From assembly GCF_946886895.1 (NCBI RefSeq), contig NZ_CAMPJO010000010.1:43186-107185 (forward strand): a stretch of DNA of 64,000 bases, given 5' to 3'. Source of the stretch: an uncultured Marinobacter sp. Its GTDB lineage: Bacteria; Pseudomonadota; Gammaproteobacteria; Pseudomonadales; Oleiphilaceae. Positions 28,385 to 37,511 of this stretch are shown piece after piece (the first letter of the stretch is position 1; each line of letters opens with the position of its first letter). The position numbers and the translations under genes are program-made. Below the pieces are notes generated by a model. That model did no database searches and was not told where the DNA came from. It was given only the letters and a program-made list of their open reading frames with translations.

Positions 28385-28400
28385 AGCAACGGCTGTGCCA
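28385..28400 (-). promoter_or_regulatory. Sigma-54 promoter of the dmp operon
   Basis: Minus strand reads TGGCACAGCCGTTGCT: TGGCAC-N5-TTGCT, a full match to the -24/-12 consensus with GG and GC ten bases apart. Predicted start near 28374, 30 bases before dmpK. With the upstream palindromes at 28523-28571 this reproduces the layout of the dmp Po and xyl Pu promoters, activated by DmpR with phenol. Confidence 0.92.
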
Positions 28401-28522
28401 AGCCGATAATTACTCAGCTCGAAACCATTCCATGCTTCTGTTTTTAATAACTAATTCAGACTCGGCGAAAGTTGACGAACGCGTAAACCGATAAGGACCC
28501 AGTGATTGGAACAGCCACATTT

Positions 28523-28538
28523 TTTATCATTTGATCAA
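28523..28538 (-). promoter_or_regulatory. DmpR upstream activating site, proximal
   Basis: TTTATCATTTGATCAA (plus-strand reading) matches the DmpR/XylR palindrome TTGATCAATTGATCAA at 14 of 16 positions. Its centre is about 156 bp upstream of the predicted dmp start, normal for these enhancers. Confidence 0.75.
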
Positions 28539-28549
28539 CTGAAAACCCC

Positions 28550-28571
28550 GGTCTGAGCAAATGCTCAGACC
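28550..28571. promoter_or_regulatory. Perfect palindrome, probable distal DmpR site
   Basis: Ten-base arms GGTCTGAGCA and TGCTCAGACC separated by AA. The core CTGAGCAAATGCTCAG fits the TTGANCAA-type half-sites of XylR/DmpR operators. Its centre is 30 bp (about three helical turns) from the proximal site, close to the roughly 29-bp UAS spacing known for this family. No T-run, so not a terminator. Confidence 0.62.
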
Positions 28572-28600
28572 CATGTTGTAAACGGTCTAGCGGCTGAAAT

Positions 28601-28616
28601 TTGATCATTTAATTGA
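28601..28616. promoter_or_regulatory. Third, weaker DmpR-like site
   Basis: TTGATCATTTAATTGA matches the DmpR palindrome at about 12 of 16 positions and shares TTGATCATTT with the site at 30512. It is 110 bp before dmpR and could matter for dmpR autoregulation. Confidence 0.4.
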
Positions 28617-28702
28617 TTTCGGGCAGGGAACGGGTGTTACATATAAAAGAAGGTACAGGGTCGATGTCTTCGTACCGGAGGCTTCCGCCTGATGCCCTTT
28701 AC

Positions 28703-28710
28703 AACAACAA
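28703..28710 (+). promoter_or_regulatory. CA motif AACAACAA before dmpR
   Basis: Octamer 15 bases before the dmpR ATG at 28726, in place of an obvious strong ribosome site. Hfq/Crc binding would lower DmpR itself and so the whole phenol regulon. Confidence 0.55.
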
Positions 28711-28725
28711 ACAGAGCTTCTGAGT

Positions 28726-30432
28726 ATGGCCAGCACCTACAAGCCACAGCTTCAGTATGTAGATTTTCGGGATCTTACGGAGCAGATCCGGTTTCAAAGC
28801 ATGGAAGGTAAAATCTGGTTTGGCGAGCAACGCATGTTACTCATGCAGGTCAGCGCCATGGCGGCCTTTCGTCGGGAAATGGTCAATACCATGGGCATCG
28901 AGCGCGCGAAGGGCTTTTTCCTGCGTCTGGGTTACCAGTCAGGACTGAAGGATGCAGAGCTGGCTCGCAAGCTTCGTCCCCACTGCAGTGAACTGGATAT
29001 TTTCCTCGCCGGGCCCCAACTGCATTCGCTTAAGGGCATGGTTAAAGCCGTTCCCATTGAGATCGACATAAACCAGGAAACTGGCGGATTTTACTGCGAA
29101 CTGGAATGGATCGACTCCTTTGAAGTGGACATCTGCCAGACAGAACTGGGACAGATGGAAGAGCCCGCCTGCTGGTCACTGCTAGGATACGCCTGCTCCT
29201 ATACCTCTTCGTTTATGGGCCGTGAAATCATCTTTCGGGAGGTCAGCTGCCGTGGTTCCGGCGACGACAAGTGTATGATCGTCGGCAAGCCTGCGGAAGA
29301 GTGGGAAGACATGACGGAGTTCACCAAATACTTCAAAGCCGACCCCATTATTGAAGAGTTGTACGATCTTCAGAGCCAGGTCAGCTCTCTGCGCAGCAGC
29401 CTCGAGAAACAACAGGGGCAGTACTATGGCATTGGCCAGTCTGCCTCCTATAACAAAGTCTGCAAGATGATCGACAAAGCTGCCATGGGCAAGGTGTCGG
29501 TGCTGTTGCTGGGTGAAACCGGCGTGGGCAAGGAAGTCATTGCCCGCAGCGTTCACCTTCGCAGTGAACGGGCCGAGCAACCCTTTATTGCCGTCAACTG
29601 CGCCGCCATCCCGCCGGACCTGATCGAAGCCGAACTATTCGGTGTCGAAAAAGGCGCCTATACCGGTGCCAACCAGTCCCGGCCCGGTCGTTTTGAACGC
29701 GCAAACACGGGGACTATTTTTCTTGATGAAGTGGTGGAGCTGACGCCCCGTGCCCAAGCCACATTATTGAGAGTGCTACAGGAAGGGGAACTGGAGCGGG
29801 TTGGCGATAATCGCACCCGTTCGGTAAACGTCAGAGTGATTGCCGCCACTAACGAAAGCCTTGAGAAAGCAGTGGAAGAAAACCGATTCCGCTCCGACCT
29901 GTTTTACCGACTCAACGTGTTTCCGGTAAAAATTCCACCCTTAAGGGAACGGCTTGAAGATTTATCACTGCTTGTTGAACACTTCCTCGGTAAATTCCAT
30001 TCGGAGTACAACAAACGCACACTGGGCCTGTCCGACAAGGCCATGGAGCTGTGTACGCATTATCACTGGCCGGGCAACATTCGTGAGCTGGAAAATGTGA
30101 TTGAGCGCGGCGTGATTCTCACCGATAACAATGAAACCATCAGCCGAGAATCCCTCTTTGCAGGCGTCCCCGAGCTACGACCAAAAGAGCCTCAGGGTGT
30201 TGTCGACAGCCAGGGCCAACTCGTTACAGAGCTCAATGCAACCACCACCGGGGACTGGGTAAGTGAGATAATGGGCAACAGCATCAGCCTGGACGAAGTT
30301 GAAGAAACCCTGATGCGCCGTGCCATGGAAGAAGCAAACCAGAATGTATCGGGGGCCGCTCGCCTGCTGGGCCTGACCCGCCCCGCGCTCGCCTACAGGT
30401 TGAAAAAATCCGGCATCCTGGCCGAGAGCTAG
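28726..30432 (+). CDS. dmpR: Phenol-responsive sigma-54 activator
   Basis: 568-aa enhancer-binding protein. Residues about 15-115 XylR_N effector domain, about 120-205 V4R domain (phenolics binding; C-rich ACSYTSSFMG and VSCRGSGDDKCMIVG), linker to about 235, AAA+ domain with Walker A GETGVGKE (262-269), the sigma-54 loop GAYTGA (GAFTGA variant usual in DmpR/XylR), Walker B and R-finger region, and a Fis-type helix-turn-helix (NVSGAARLLGLTRPALAYRL) near 545. Divergent from dmp. Binds phenol or methylphenols and activates the sigma-54 promoter at 28385 and probably that at 30625. Confidence 0.93.
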   Translation: MASTYKPQLQYVDFRDLTEQIRFQSMEGKIWFGEQRMLLMQVSAMAAFRREMVNTMGIERAKGFFLRLGYQSGLKDAELARKLRPHCSELDIFLAGPQLHSLKGMVKAVPIEIDINQETGGFYCELEWIDSFEVDICQTELGQMEEPACWSLLGYACSYTSSFMGREIIFREVSCRGSGDDKCMIVGKPAEEWEDMTEFTKYFKADPIIEELYDLQSQVSSLRSSLEKQQGQYYGIGQSASYNKVCKMIDKAAMGKVSVLLLGETGVGKEVIARSVHLRSERAEQPFIAVNCAAIPPDLIEAELFGVEKGAYTGANQSRPGRFERANTGTIFLDEVVELTPRAQATLLRVLQEGELERVGDNRTRSVNVRVIAATNESLEKAVEENRFRSDLFYRLNVFPVKIPPLRERLEDLSLLVEHFLGKFHSEYNKRTLGLSDKAMELCTHYHWPGNIRELENVIERGVILTDNNETISRESLFAGVPELRPKEPQGVVDSQGQLVTELNATTTGDWVSEIMGNSISLDEVEETLMRRAMEEANQNVSGAARLLGLTRPALAYRLKKSGILAES

Positions 30433-30511
30433 TTGCTGTATAGCCTCTCAGGGACAAGGATGTCCGTTCCTTCTACTCTCCTTTTACGAAATCAGCAAGC
30501 AGCCCCGCCAC

Positions 30512-30527
30512 TTGATCATTTGATAAA
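30512..30527 (+). promoter_or_regulatory. DmpR-like upstream site for the envelope-transport operon
   Basis: TTGATCATTTGATAAA shares ATCATTTGAT with the proximal dmp site and TTGATCATTT with the site at 28601; 13-14 of 16 positions fit the DmpR palindrome. Its centre is about 132 bp upstream of the predicted start at 30651, a normal enhancer distance. The AT-rich DNA between (30569-30612) could be bent by IHF; no confident IHF consensus was found. Confidence 0.62.
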
Positions 30528-30600
30528 AATCAACCAGCCAGATTTCCCGGTAATCCCAGACTTCACAGTCTGAATTTAAATTTTTTTCATTTTTATCATT

Positions 30601-30618
30601 GAGTTATAAAAATAACTC
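30601..30618. repeat. Small palindrome beside the second sigma-54 promoter
   Basis: Arms GAGTTAT and ATAACTC around AAAA, ending 6 bases before the -24 element. Could be an extra operator; function unknown. Confidence 0.4.
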
Positions 30619-30624
30619 TATGCA

Positions 30625-30640
30625 TGGCATACGCGTTGCT
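30625..30640 (+). promoter_or_regulatory. Sigma-54 promoter of the YCF48-RND-DUF1302-DUF1329 operon
   Basis: TGGCATACGCGTTGCT: TGGCAT-N5-TTGCT, one base from the -24/-12 consensus and with exact GG/GC spacing. Predicted start near 30651, giving a 39-base leader before the ATG at 30690. Same architecture as the dmp promoter, so probably phenol-inducible through DmpR. Confidence 0.75.
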
Positions 30641-30666
30641 AATTCACCCTCAGTCGCTTTATCCAC

Positions 30667-30674
30667 AAAAACAA
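30667..30674 (+). promoter_or_regulatory. CA-type motif AAAAACAA in the operon leader
   Basis: Fits AAnAAnAA, 16 bases before the ATG at 30690. Weaker evidence than the exact AACAACAA copies. Confidence 0.35.
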
Positions 30675-30689
30675 AGACGGTGACACACA

Positions 30690-31679
30690 ATGCGAAATGC
30701 CCCCCTGTGCTCATGGCGCACCATCGGCAAAGCCGTATCTCTGGCGGGACTGTCTTCTTTGATGATGACAGGCTGCGAAGCACCACTGAATCTCGAAGCT
30801 GTCCGGGAGCAGTCACAGCAGGCTGTTAAAAGGACAGACTTCTACCAGGCCATGGCCCGCAACGACGAAGTTATTGTCCTCTCCGGCAACAACGGTGTTG
30901 TTCTGGTCAGCGCTGACAATGGTGAAACCTGGCGTCGTCAGAATCCTACCTCCGACAGTTTTCTAGCCCTGGATGCTTGTCCGGATAACAGCTTTATCGC
31001 ACTGACGTTCACCAACGAAATCTGGCATGGCGATGCCAGTGCGAAAAACTGGACCGCGCATGCATTACCCAGCAAGGAACAGATGGTGACGGCAGCCTGT
31101 GCCCCCGATGGCAGCTGGTGGGCGGCGGGCGCCTTTACCACCATCCAGGGCAGTTCAGATAAAGGCCAGACCTGGAGTGAAACAACCCTCAATGAAGACG
31201 CGATCCTCAACAATCTGCAGTTTGTAGATCCCAACAAGGCTTTCGCAACGGGCGAATATGGCCTGGTCCTTACCACCGAAGACGGCGGCGCGAACTGGAA
31301 TTACGCGGGTTATCTGCCTAATGATTTTTACGCCCACACCAGCCACTTCCGTTCACGAAATGAGGGCTGGGTTGGCGGCCTGAACGGATTCATCTACCAC
31401 ACCACGGACGGCGGTGAGAGCTGGGAGAAGTCCCCGACCGGGATCAACGCACCCATATTCGGCTTCGTTCCCGGCCCCACGGGACTCTATGCGTTGGCGG
31501 ATAACGCCACGGTCCTGCAACACACCGGTCAGTCCTGGAGAAAGATTTCCACCTCCGACCAGCCGCTGTATCTGCGAAGCGGACTGTTGCTCCCCGGCCA
31601 GCAACTGCTCGCCGCAGGTGGTCGCGGCCTTCTGCTGAACCTTGAAATTCCCTCGGCCCTCTCGGCCAGCTCTGACTGA
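30690..31679 (+). CDS. YCF48-like beta-propeller lipoprotein
   Basis: 329 aa. A lipoprotein signal ends in LMMTGC (lipidated Cys near residue 29). The rest is a series of BNR/Asp-box blades (VSADNGETWRRQ, SSDKGQTWSE, TTEDGGANWNY, TTDGGESWEK), the YCF48/HCF136-like seven-bladed propeller type. Likely anchored in the periplasm as a scaffold or assembly factor for the RND and barrel proteins that follow. First gene of the sigma-54 operon; 11 bases separate it from the RND gene. Function of these propellers in hydrocarbon degraders is not established. Confidence 0.75.
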   Translation: MRNAPLCSWRTIGKAVSLAGLSSLMMTGCEAPLNLEAVREQSQQAVKRTDFYQAMARNDEVIVLSGNNGVVLVSADNGETWRRQNPTSDSFLALDACPDNSFIALTFTNEIWHGDASAKNWTAHALPSKEQMVTAACAPDGSWWAAGAFTTIQGSSDKGQTWSETTLNEDAILNNLQFVDPNKAFATGEYGLVLTTEDGGANWNYAGYLPNDFYAHTSHFRSRNEGWVGGLNGFIYHTTDGGESWEKSPTGINAPIFGFVPGPTGLYALADNATVLQHTGQSWRKISTSDQPLYLRSGLLLPGQQLLAAGGRGLLLNLEIPSALSASSD

Positions 31680-31690
31680 GGAACTCCACC

Positions 31691-34156
31691 ATGCCCGGAC
31701 TGCATCGCTTTACCCATCTACTGCACTTGCTGGAGCTGTGGACTTTCAACAATCCCCGCAAAGTGCTGGCCGTTATCGCCATCCTTACGCTGGCATTTGC
31801 CTTGCGTATTCCCGGCCTGAAAATCTATACCGATTTCGCTGATCTACTTCCACAGCAGCATCCTTACATACAGTTGCATAACAGCATCAAGGATGATTTT
31901 GGCGGGGCTAACGTGCTGGTCGTTGGCGTCGAATTCGCCGAAGGCGACATCTTCTCCAACAAGAATCTGGCAACGATAGACCGGATAACCCAGGCCGTGG
32001 ATAGCCTGCCCGGAGTCAACCACAACCTTGTTTCCAGCGTCACTCACCGTAACTCACGGGAAATCTGGCTGACAGAAGTCGGAAGTATCAATTCCGAACC
32101 CTATTACGACTCAACAAAGGGTAAGTACTCCAAGCAGGCGCTGGCCGACATGAAAGCGGCAGTTGCCGCCAACCCAAGAGTTTATGGCCCGCTGGTTTCT
32201 CCGGACTTAAAAATGGCACTGGTCAAGGCGCAGCTTATCGAGGGCAAACTCGATTACGCAGAAACCTTTTCCCAGCTCCAGAAACTGCGTAAGCAGGAGG
32301 TTCGAGACGGCGTCACTATCTATGCCACCGGGCAGCCGGTACTTGTGGGCTGGGCTTACACCTACATGGACCAGATTCTGCAGATTTTTATCTTCACTGT
32401 GCTCGCGATGCTCGCCCTGCTGGTATTCCACTTCCGCAAGGCCTACGGCGTGCTTATTCCGCTTGGCGGTGTCCTGATCTCCACCATTTGGGGGCTTGGG
32501 ATCATTAGTGTACTCGGATACAACCTGGACCCACTCGGACTGGTGATCCCCTTCCTGATTGCGGCCAGAGCCATGAGCCACGGCGTGCAACTGGTGGAAC
32601 GCTACTACTCTGAAATCCAAATTCTTGGTGAAGGCCCGAAAGCCGCCAAAGCCACTTTCGACAGCCTGTTTCGTCCGGGCTCCCTTGGTGTGGTGTCGGA
32701 TGCCATCGGTTTGTCGCTGATCGCAATCGGTTCAATTCCGCTGAACACCCACCTGGGTATTTATGCCTCCCTATGGGCCATAACTGTCGTCCTTACCGTG
32801 TTAATTGGAGTCCCCCTTCTGCTGTCTGTTCTACCGACACCAAAAAATACCAAAATCCGTGAAACCGCCCTACGTCATATCGGTGGCGCATGCTCCCGGA
32901 CGGTCACCCGCCCCGGGCGGGCCAAAATCGTGCTTTTTGGCGCCGTTATCCTGATGGCATTCGGAATTCTGGCTTCCACCAACGTGCAGATCGGAGATTC
33001 CGAACCAGGCTCTCCGATCCTGTATCCGGATCACGATTACAACATCTCATCCCGTGTCGTGAACGACCGCTTCCCAGGCTCCGAGGAACTGTATGTAATC
33101 GCAGAAACCGACGAGAAAGGGGGGTTAAAGCGGCCCGAGGTCCTCAAGGCGCTATCTGATTTCCAGGCCCATATGCTGACAGATCCCGGCGTCGGCGGAA
33201 CCAAAGGCTTGCCGGATCTGGTCAAACAGGTGAACCGCCTGATGCACAACGACGATCCACGCTGGTATCAGATACCGCATGATGCACGCTATGTCGGTGG
33301 GCTGATGTTCACTTATATGGCCTCAAGCCCCATTCCTGGCGCGCTGGACGAATTCAACGACACCGATGACCGTGTAGCCAATCTGGTGTTCTTCTACAAG
33401 GATCGCCAAGGCGAAACCATCCGGCGCGCCATCTATATGGCCAAACAGTGGATTGCCGAACACGGCGACGACGTAGAAGGGCTAACCATCCGCCTGGCCG
33501 GTGGCACCCTGGGTGTCGCAGCGGCGATGAACGAGTCGGCGTTCGAGACAAACGTCATCGTTCTGCCGCTGGTGTTCCTGCTCATCTTCATTTTCGTGAT
33601 GCTGTTTTACACATCCTGGCATGCAGGCTTAATGATGCTGCTGTCAATGCTGTTCGCAACCACCCTGACCTACGCCTATATGGGCCTCTATGGACTGAGC
33701 ATCGACATCAACACCGTTCCCGTCATCGCCGTCGGCATCGGTGTAGGAATCGACTACTCAATCTACATGATGGACCGCATTCGCGAGGAAATGGCCAAAT
33801 GCGGTGAACTACGCGAGGCCGTTCGTCGAGCCATCGCCACCACTGGCATGGCTATCAGCTTCACCGCGCTGACCCTGATGGCCGGCATCATTATGTGGGT
33901 GATCTTCTCCGACCTGCGCTTCCAGTCCGATGCCGCCCTGTTGCTGTGCGTGATGATCGTGATCAACGGCATTGCCGCCATGCTTCTGGTGCCCTCCTGG
34001 GTACTGGTATTCGAACCGCGCTTTATCACCAACGTCTACGCCGACGAAGACGGCATTCTCCATGCTGATCGTCAGCATTCCGAACCGCATCCATCATCTG
34101 ACCACAAAACACAAGGCGATGACGGATACGAAGCCGGAGTGACATCCGGCGCTTGA
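31691..34156 (+). CDS. RND/MMPL-family transporter
   Basis: 821-aa inner-membrane protein. One N-terminal helix (about 22-40), a large periplasmic domain (40-225), five or so helices (about 228-385) in a sterol-sensing-like block, a second helix and periplasmic loop (415-600), and a final helix block (about 615-775) with IAVGIGVGIDYSIYMMDRI, the MMPL/RND signature. Hydrophobe exporters and lipid movers (MmpL, HpnN type) have this architecture. A GAGGA site precedes the ATG. In context it would move a lipid or aromatic hydrophobe between inner membrane and the DUF1302 barrel, direction unknown. Confidence 0.82.
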   Translation: MPGLHRFTHLLHLLELWTFNNPRKVLAVIAILTLAFALRIPGLKIYTDFADLLPQQHPYIQLHNSIKDDFGGANVLVVGVEFAEGDIFSNKNLATIDRITQAVDSLPGVNHNLVSSVTHRNSREIWLTEVGSINSEPYYDSTKGKYSKQALADMKAAVAANPRVYGPLVSPDLKMALVKAQLIEGKLDYAETFSQLQKLRKQEVRDGVTIYATGQPVLVGWAYTYMDQILQIFIFTVLAMLALLVFHFRKAYGVLIPLGGVLISTIWGLGIISVLGYNLDPLGLVIPFLIAARAMSHGVQLVERYYSEIQILGEGPKAAKATFDSLFRPGSLGVVSDAIGLSLIAIGSIPLNTHLGIYASLWAITVVLTVLIGVPLLLSVLPTPKNTKIRETALRHIGGACSRTVTRPGRAKIVLFGAVILMAFGILASTNVQIGDSEPGSPILYPDHDYNISSRVVNDRFPGSEELYVIAETDEKGGLKRPEVLKALSDFQAHMLTDPGVGGTKGLPDLVKQVNRLMHNDDPRWYQIPHDARYVGGLMFTYMASSPIPGALDEFNDTDDRVANLVFFYKDRQGETIRRAIYMAKQWIAEHGDDVEGLTIRLAGGTLGVAAAMNESAFETNVIVLPLVFLLIFIFVMLFYTSWHAGLMMLLSMLFATTLTYAYMGLYGLSIDINTVPVIAVGIGVGIDYSIYMMDRIREEMAKCGELREAVRRAIATTGMAISFTALTLMAGIIMWVIFSDLRFQSDAALLLCVMIVINGIAAMLLVPSWVLVFEPRFITNVYADEDGILHADRQHSEPHPSSDHKTQGDDGYEAGVTSGA

Positions 34157-34195
34157 CCCGGATGCTCTCCATCACAACACAAGTGAGGAACTGCC

Positions 34196-36139
34196 ATGCA
34201 AACAAAAACAAAAGGCCTGAGTTTCTGGTGCGCTGTCCTGGGTGGCGCCGCTGGACTCGCACTGGTGCCGCTGACACAGGCCATAGCCGCCGAAGATGCC
34301 AAAATTGACGCCTTTTACGAAAACGCAACCTATGCGCGCGAGGGGGTGGGGCTGTCGAAGTTCCGTAATACCCTCCAAATCGAAGGGGAGAAGCGTTTCG
34401 GTGAGGTCGGCCTGTTCAGCAACGTGTCCGTCAATGCCACCCTTAGAGGCAGTTATGACGGGGTGTATGATCTGAACGAAGATGAATACGGCGATGAAGC
34501 CGGCGGCCCGGTCCTGCTCCAGGATCAGGCCCAGGGCTATGTCTCCCACGGCAACGGTGTCGGCAGTCCTGGAAGCGCTGTCCCTCTTCCACCAGGCAAC
34601 ACATTCGGGTTCGATACAAGCCAGAACCCGAACGAAGGCATGGTTGTTCTGGGCGAGCACCTACATAATCAGGCCAATGGGGTCGCCTTCGGCGTGCCTG
34701 TCCGGCCCTGTGATGTGGACAGCCGAGGCTGTATCGATGGCTACCTGGACAAGGACACCGATGATCTGAGATTCCAGGAATTCAACGACAACCTGGACTT
34801 CATTCGCGAGCTGTACGTTGATTTCGACCTGAACTTCGACAGCGGCAACATTCTCAGTACGCGCCTGGGTAAGCAACAGGTGATATGGGGTCGCACAGAC
34901 CTCTTCCGGGTGTTGGATGTCATCAACCCGGTGGACTACTCCCGAAACAATATCTACGACGAGCTGGAAGACATCCGGATTCCTATGTGGATTCTCAAGA
35001 CCGACTACCGGATGGGGCCAACTGAAGTCTTTGAGGGCTTTGCATTCGACGACCTCAACTTCCAGGTGGTCTGGAACTTTGATGAGTTCCGGCCTCACGA
35101 CATCGGCCAGTGCGGCCAGCCCAATGTCATTCTGGATGCCGGCTGCTTTTTCCGGGGCATGAACAACCTGTGGGAGAACGGTGGAACCGTAGCGAACTTC
35201 GCAGGCGCAACGCCAGACGGTGGTTTGGCCACCGACTTCGGGCCAGGGCAAATCGGTATCCGTCGGGCGAACATGCCAGGCTGGAAACTGTCCAACACCC
35301 AGCTTGGTTTGAAAATGGAAGGTGTCTATGGCGATCTGGGCTTCTCCCTGAACGCCCTGACGTACCGCTCCCAACTACCGTCACTACGCGGCGGAATCCC
35401 GGCTGAAAACGCCTTTACCGGTCAAACCGATGTATGGCCCAGCCTGATCGCTTTCGATATCCACTTCCCGCGGGTCAACCTGGTGGGCGGCTCACTGGAT
35501 TACTACTCCCAGGGCGTGGACACCGTCTTCAGGTTTGAAACCGCTTATACCTCCGGGGAAGAATTCGCTAATACGCTCCGGGAGAAGCTCTACTCGGAAT
35601 CCGATGTGCTTAGGTACGTTATCGGAGCCGATAAGAATGTCTCCATTCCCTTTCTCAACGAAAACCAGTCCTTCCTGTTTTCCGGCCAGATCTTTGGCCA
35701 GCACATCCTCGATCATGAGCGCGAGCAGCGCACCTATGGTGAAGCCGGTATTCCAAATTGGGAGCATAACTGGATAGGCACTCTGCTGATTCAGGGTTTC
35801 TATATGAACAACCGCCTGATACCGAAGATGATCATGGCTCATGATTTCCGGGCCCAGGCCACCACGCTTGCACCCAGTGTCGACTGGCTAGTGACCGACA
35901 AGCTGAAGGTGAGTGCAGGTGCCAATATCAAGGTTGGTGAGGGTGCGCGCCAGTTTGACGACTGTCGTTCCTGTAACCCCTGGGACCCGTTCACACAAAC
36001 TCCGGGTGTCACTTCGCATGAGCAGGGTGAAACCGCCGGTCTCTCAGGTTTCGAGCCTCTCGGCCGCTTCAAGTCTGGCCCGATCGGCATGGCTCAGAAA
36101 GAAGACGAAATTCAGTTGGCTGTCCGTTACAGCTTCTGA
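34196..36139 (+). CDS. DUF1302 family outer-membrane protein
   Basis: 647 aa. Signal peptide (about residues 1-30, ending AIAA), then a long beta-rich chain ending in an aromatic (LAVRYSF), typical of outer-membrane barrels. The opening AFYENATYAREGVGLSKFRNTLQIEGEKRF and KQQVIWGRTDLFRVLDVINP are DUF1302 hallmarks as remembered. The first codons include AACAAAAA (34201-34208), another AAnAAnAA match. DUF1302 genes are usually paired with DUF1329 in degraders of steroids, terpenes and esters; the molecular role is not settled. Confidence 0.8.
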   Translation: MQTKTKGLSFWCAVLGGAAGLALVPLTQAIAAEDAKIDAFYENATYAREGVGLSKFRNTLQIEGEKRFGEVGLFSNVSVNATLRGSYDGVYDLNEDEYGDEAGGPVLLQDQAQGYVSHGNGVGSPGSAVPLPPGNTFGFDTSQNPNEGMVVLGEHLHNQANGVAFGVPVRPCDVDSRGCIDGYLDKDTDDLRFQEFNDNLDFIRELYVDFDLNFDSGNILSTRLGKQQVIWGRTDLFRVLDVINPVDYSRNNIYDELEDIRIPMWILKTDYRMGPTEVFEGFAFDDLNFQVVWNFDEFRPHDIGQCGQPNVILDAGCFFRGMNNLWENGGTVANFAGATPDGGLATDFGPGQIGIRRANMPGWKLSNTQLGLKMEGVYGDLGFSLNALTYRSQLPSLRGGIPAENAFTGQTDVWPSLIAFDIHFPRVNLVGGSLDYYSQGVDTVFRFETAYTSGEEFANTLREKLYSESDVLRYVIGADKNVSIPFLNENQSFLFSGQIFGQHILDHEREQRTYGEAGIPNWEHNWIGTLLIQGFYMNNRLIPKMIMAHDFRAQATTLAPSVDWLVTDKLKVSAGANIKVGEGARQFDDCRSCNPWDPFTQTPGVTSHEQGETAGLSGFEPLGRFKSGPIGMAQKEDEIQLAVRYSF

Positions 36140-36169
36140 CCGAAAAGTAACAACATGAGGCATAGCAAA

Positions 36170-37483
36170 ATGAAAACACTGACGCGCACTATCATCGCGG
36201 GCTGTACGGCAAGCCTGATGGCCACAGCCACGTTGGCAAACGAGGCAGTCATCACCGAATCCTTTTACCCCTATAAAGCTGAAATACCTCAGTTCAAGGG
36301 TCTTGAGCCAGGCATGGTGATTAGCAAGGAAAACGTCGCGCAATTCAAGGACATCATTGACCCCGCCTTCTATCGTTTCATCGAGCAAGGCTGGACGACA
36401 ATGTCCGTCGGTAAAACCACCTCCTTTGACCTTCACCCGAACTATGTTGAAGCCACAAGGGTTGCCCTCGGGGAGGTAAGTCTCGGAGACCAGGTCGGGG
36501 AAATCAATGGCTGGAATGCCGGTCGCCCTTTCCCACAGGAGCCGAGCGCCGACGATCCTCGTGCAGGTGAGAAGCTGGCCTGGAATTACAAGTACGGCTA
36601 TAACTGGGGTGACAGTGCCGCCATCATGCCATTTTACTGGAAGTACCGTGACATGGAGTCCGGTGATGTCGAGCGAACCATCAAATTCAATTTCCACTTT
36701 CTGAACTACAAGGGCCGCGTAATCCAGGAACCGACTCCGGAAATCACTCCGAATCCGTCGGATCTGTTCCGCGCCATCTATCTTCAAGTGCTGGACCCAG
36801 CAGATGTCCGCAACACCCAGTTGCTGATCCACCGTGCCTCGGACGATCTGAAACGGGATAACTCCTGGCTGTATCTGGGCTTCCAGCGTCGTGTCAGACG
36901 ACTGGCCACCGGCCAGGTGACCGATGCGTTCCTTGGCTCTGATCTGATGATCGAAGATTTCGAGGGCTATAACGGTCGTATTTCGGACATGAACTGGACC
37001 TATAAAGGCACCCGTTACATGCTGATGCCGTTCTACAACCACAATGAACTGACACTGGATACCAAAACTCACCAGGATGATGAGGGCTACCAGGTGGTCG
37101 CATTCAGCGGCAAGGGTGGCTGCTTCCCCGATATTACCTGGCAATTGCGCAAGGTGTATGAAGTGGAATCCGCCCCCGTGGATGAGAGCCACCCCCTGTC
37201 GAAGCGTGTGCATTTTATGGACGCCCAGACTTTTACCATTCCCCGCACGGTCTCTTATGATCGGAAGGGCGACCTGTGGAAGACCTTCACCATTGGCCAG
37301 GCCCATCCTGACCATCACTTGCCGAAAAACAAAGGTGCTGGTGTCTCCATTGATGACAGCTTCAGCATGATTGATGTACAAGCAAGCCACTGCACGACCG
37401 GCCAGTTCAAGGGCCAGTTGGATCCGGAGTTGTCTCCACCACAAATGTTCAACGTTCAGCACCTACGGGCTACCGGTAGCTGA
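36170..37483 (+). CDS. DUF1329 family periplasmic protein
   Basis: 437 aa from ATG 36170, which has a GAGG ribosome site; ATG 36155 is possible but lacks one. Signal peptide MKTLTRTIIAGCTASLMATATLA. The mature chain is rich in beta-strands and includes RMLMPFYNH-like and DVERTIKFNFHF segments typical of DUF1329, a family thought to have a LolA/LolB-like lipid-binding fold. With the RND and DUF1302 proteins it could carry a hydrophobic molecule across the periplasm. Last gene before an intrinsic terminator. Confidence 0.8.
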   Translation: MKTLTRTIIAGCTASLMATATLANEAVITESFYPYKAEIPQFKGLEPGMVISKENVAQFKDIIDPAFYRFIEQGWTTMSVGKTTSFDLHPNYVEATRVALGEVSLGDQVGEINGWNAGRPFPQEPSADDPRAGEKLAWNYKYGYNWGDSAAIMPFYWKYRDMESGDVERTIKFNFHFLNYKGRVIQEPTPEITPNPSDLFRAIYLQVLDPADVRNTQLLIHRASDDLKRDNSWLYLGFQRRVRRLATGQVTDAFLGSDLMIEDFEGYNGRISDMNWTYKGTRYMLMPFYNHNELTLDTKTHQDDEGYQVVAFSGKGGCFPDITWQLRKVYEVESAPVDESHPLSKRVHFMDAQTFTIPRTVSYDRKGDLWKTFTIGQAHPDHHLPKNKGAGVSIDDSFSMIDVQASHCTTGQFKGQLDPELSPPQMFNVQHLRATGS

Positions 37484-37511
37484 TCTGGCGATCATCGTTG
37501 CTCCTCTATTG

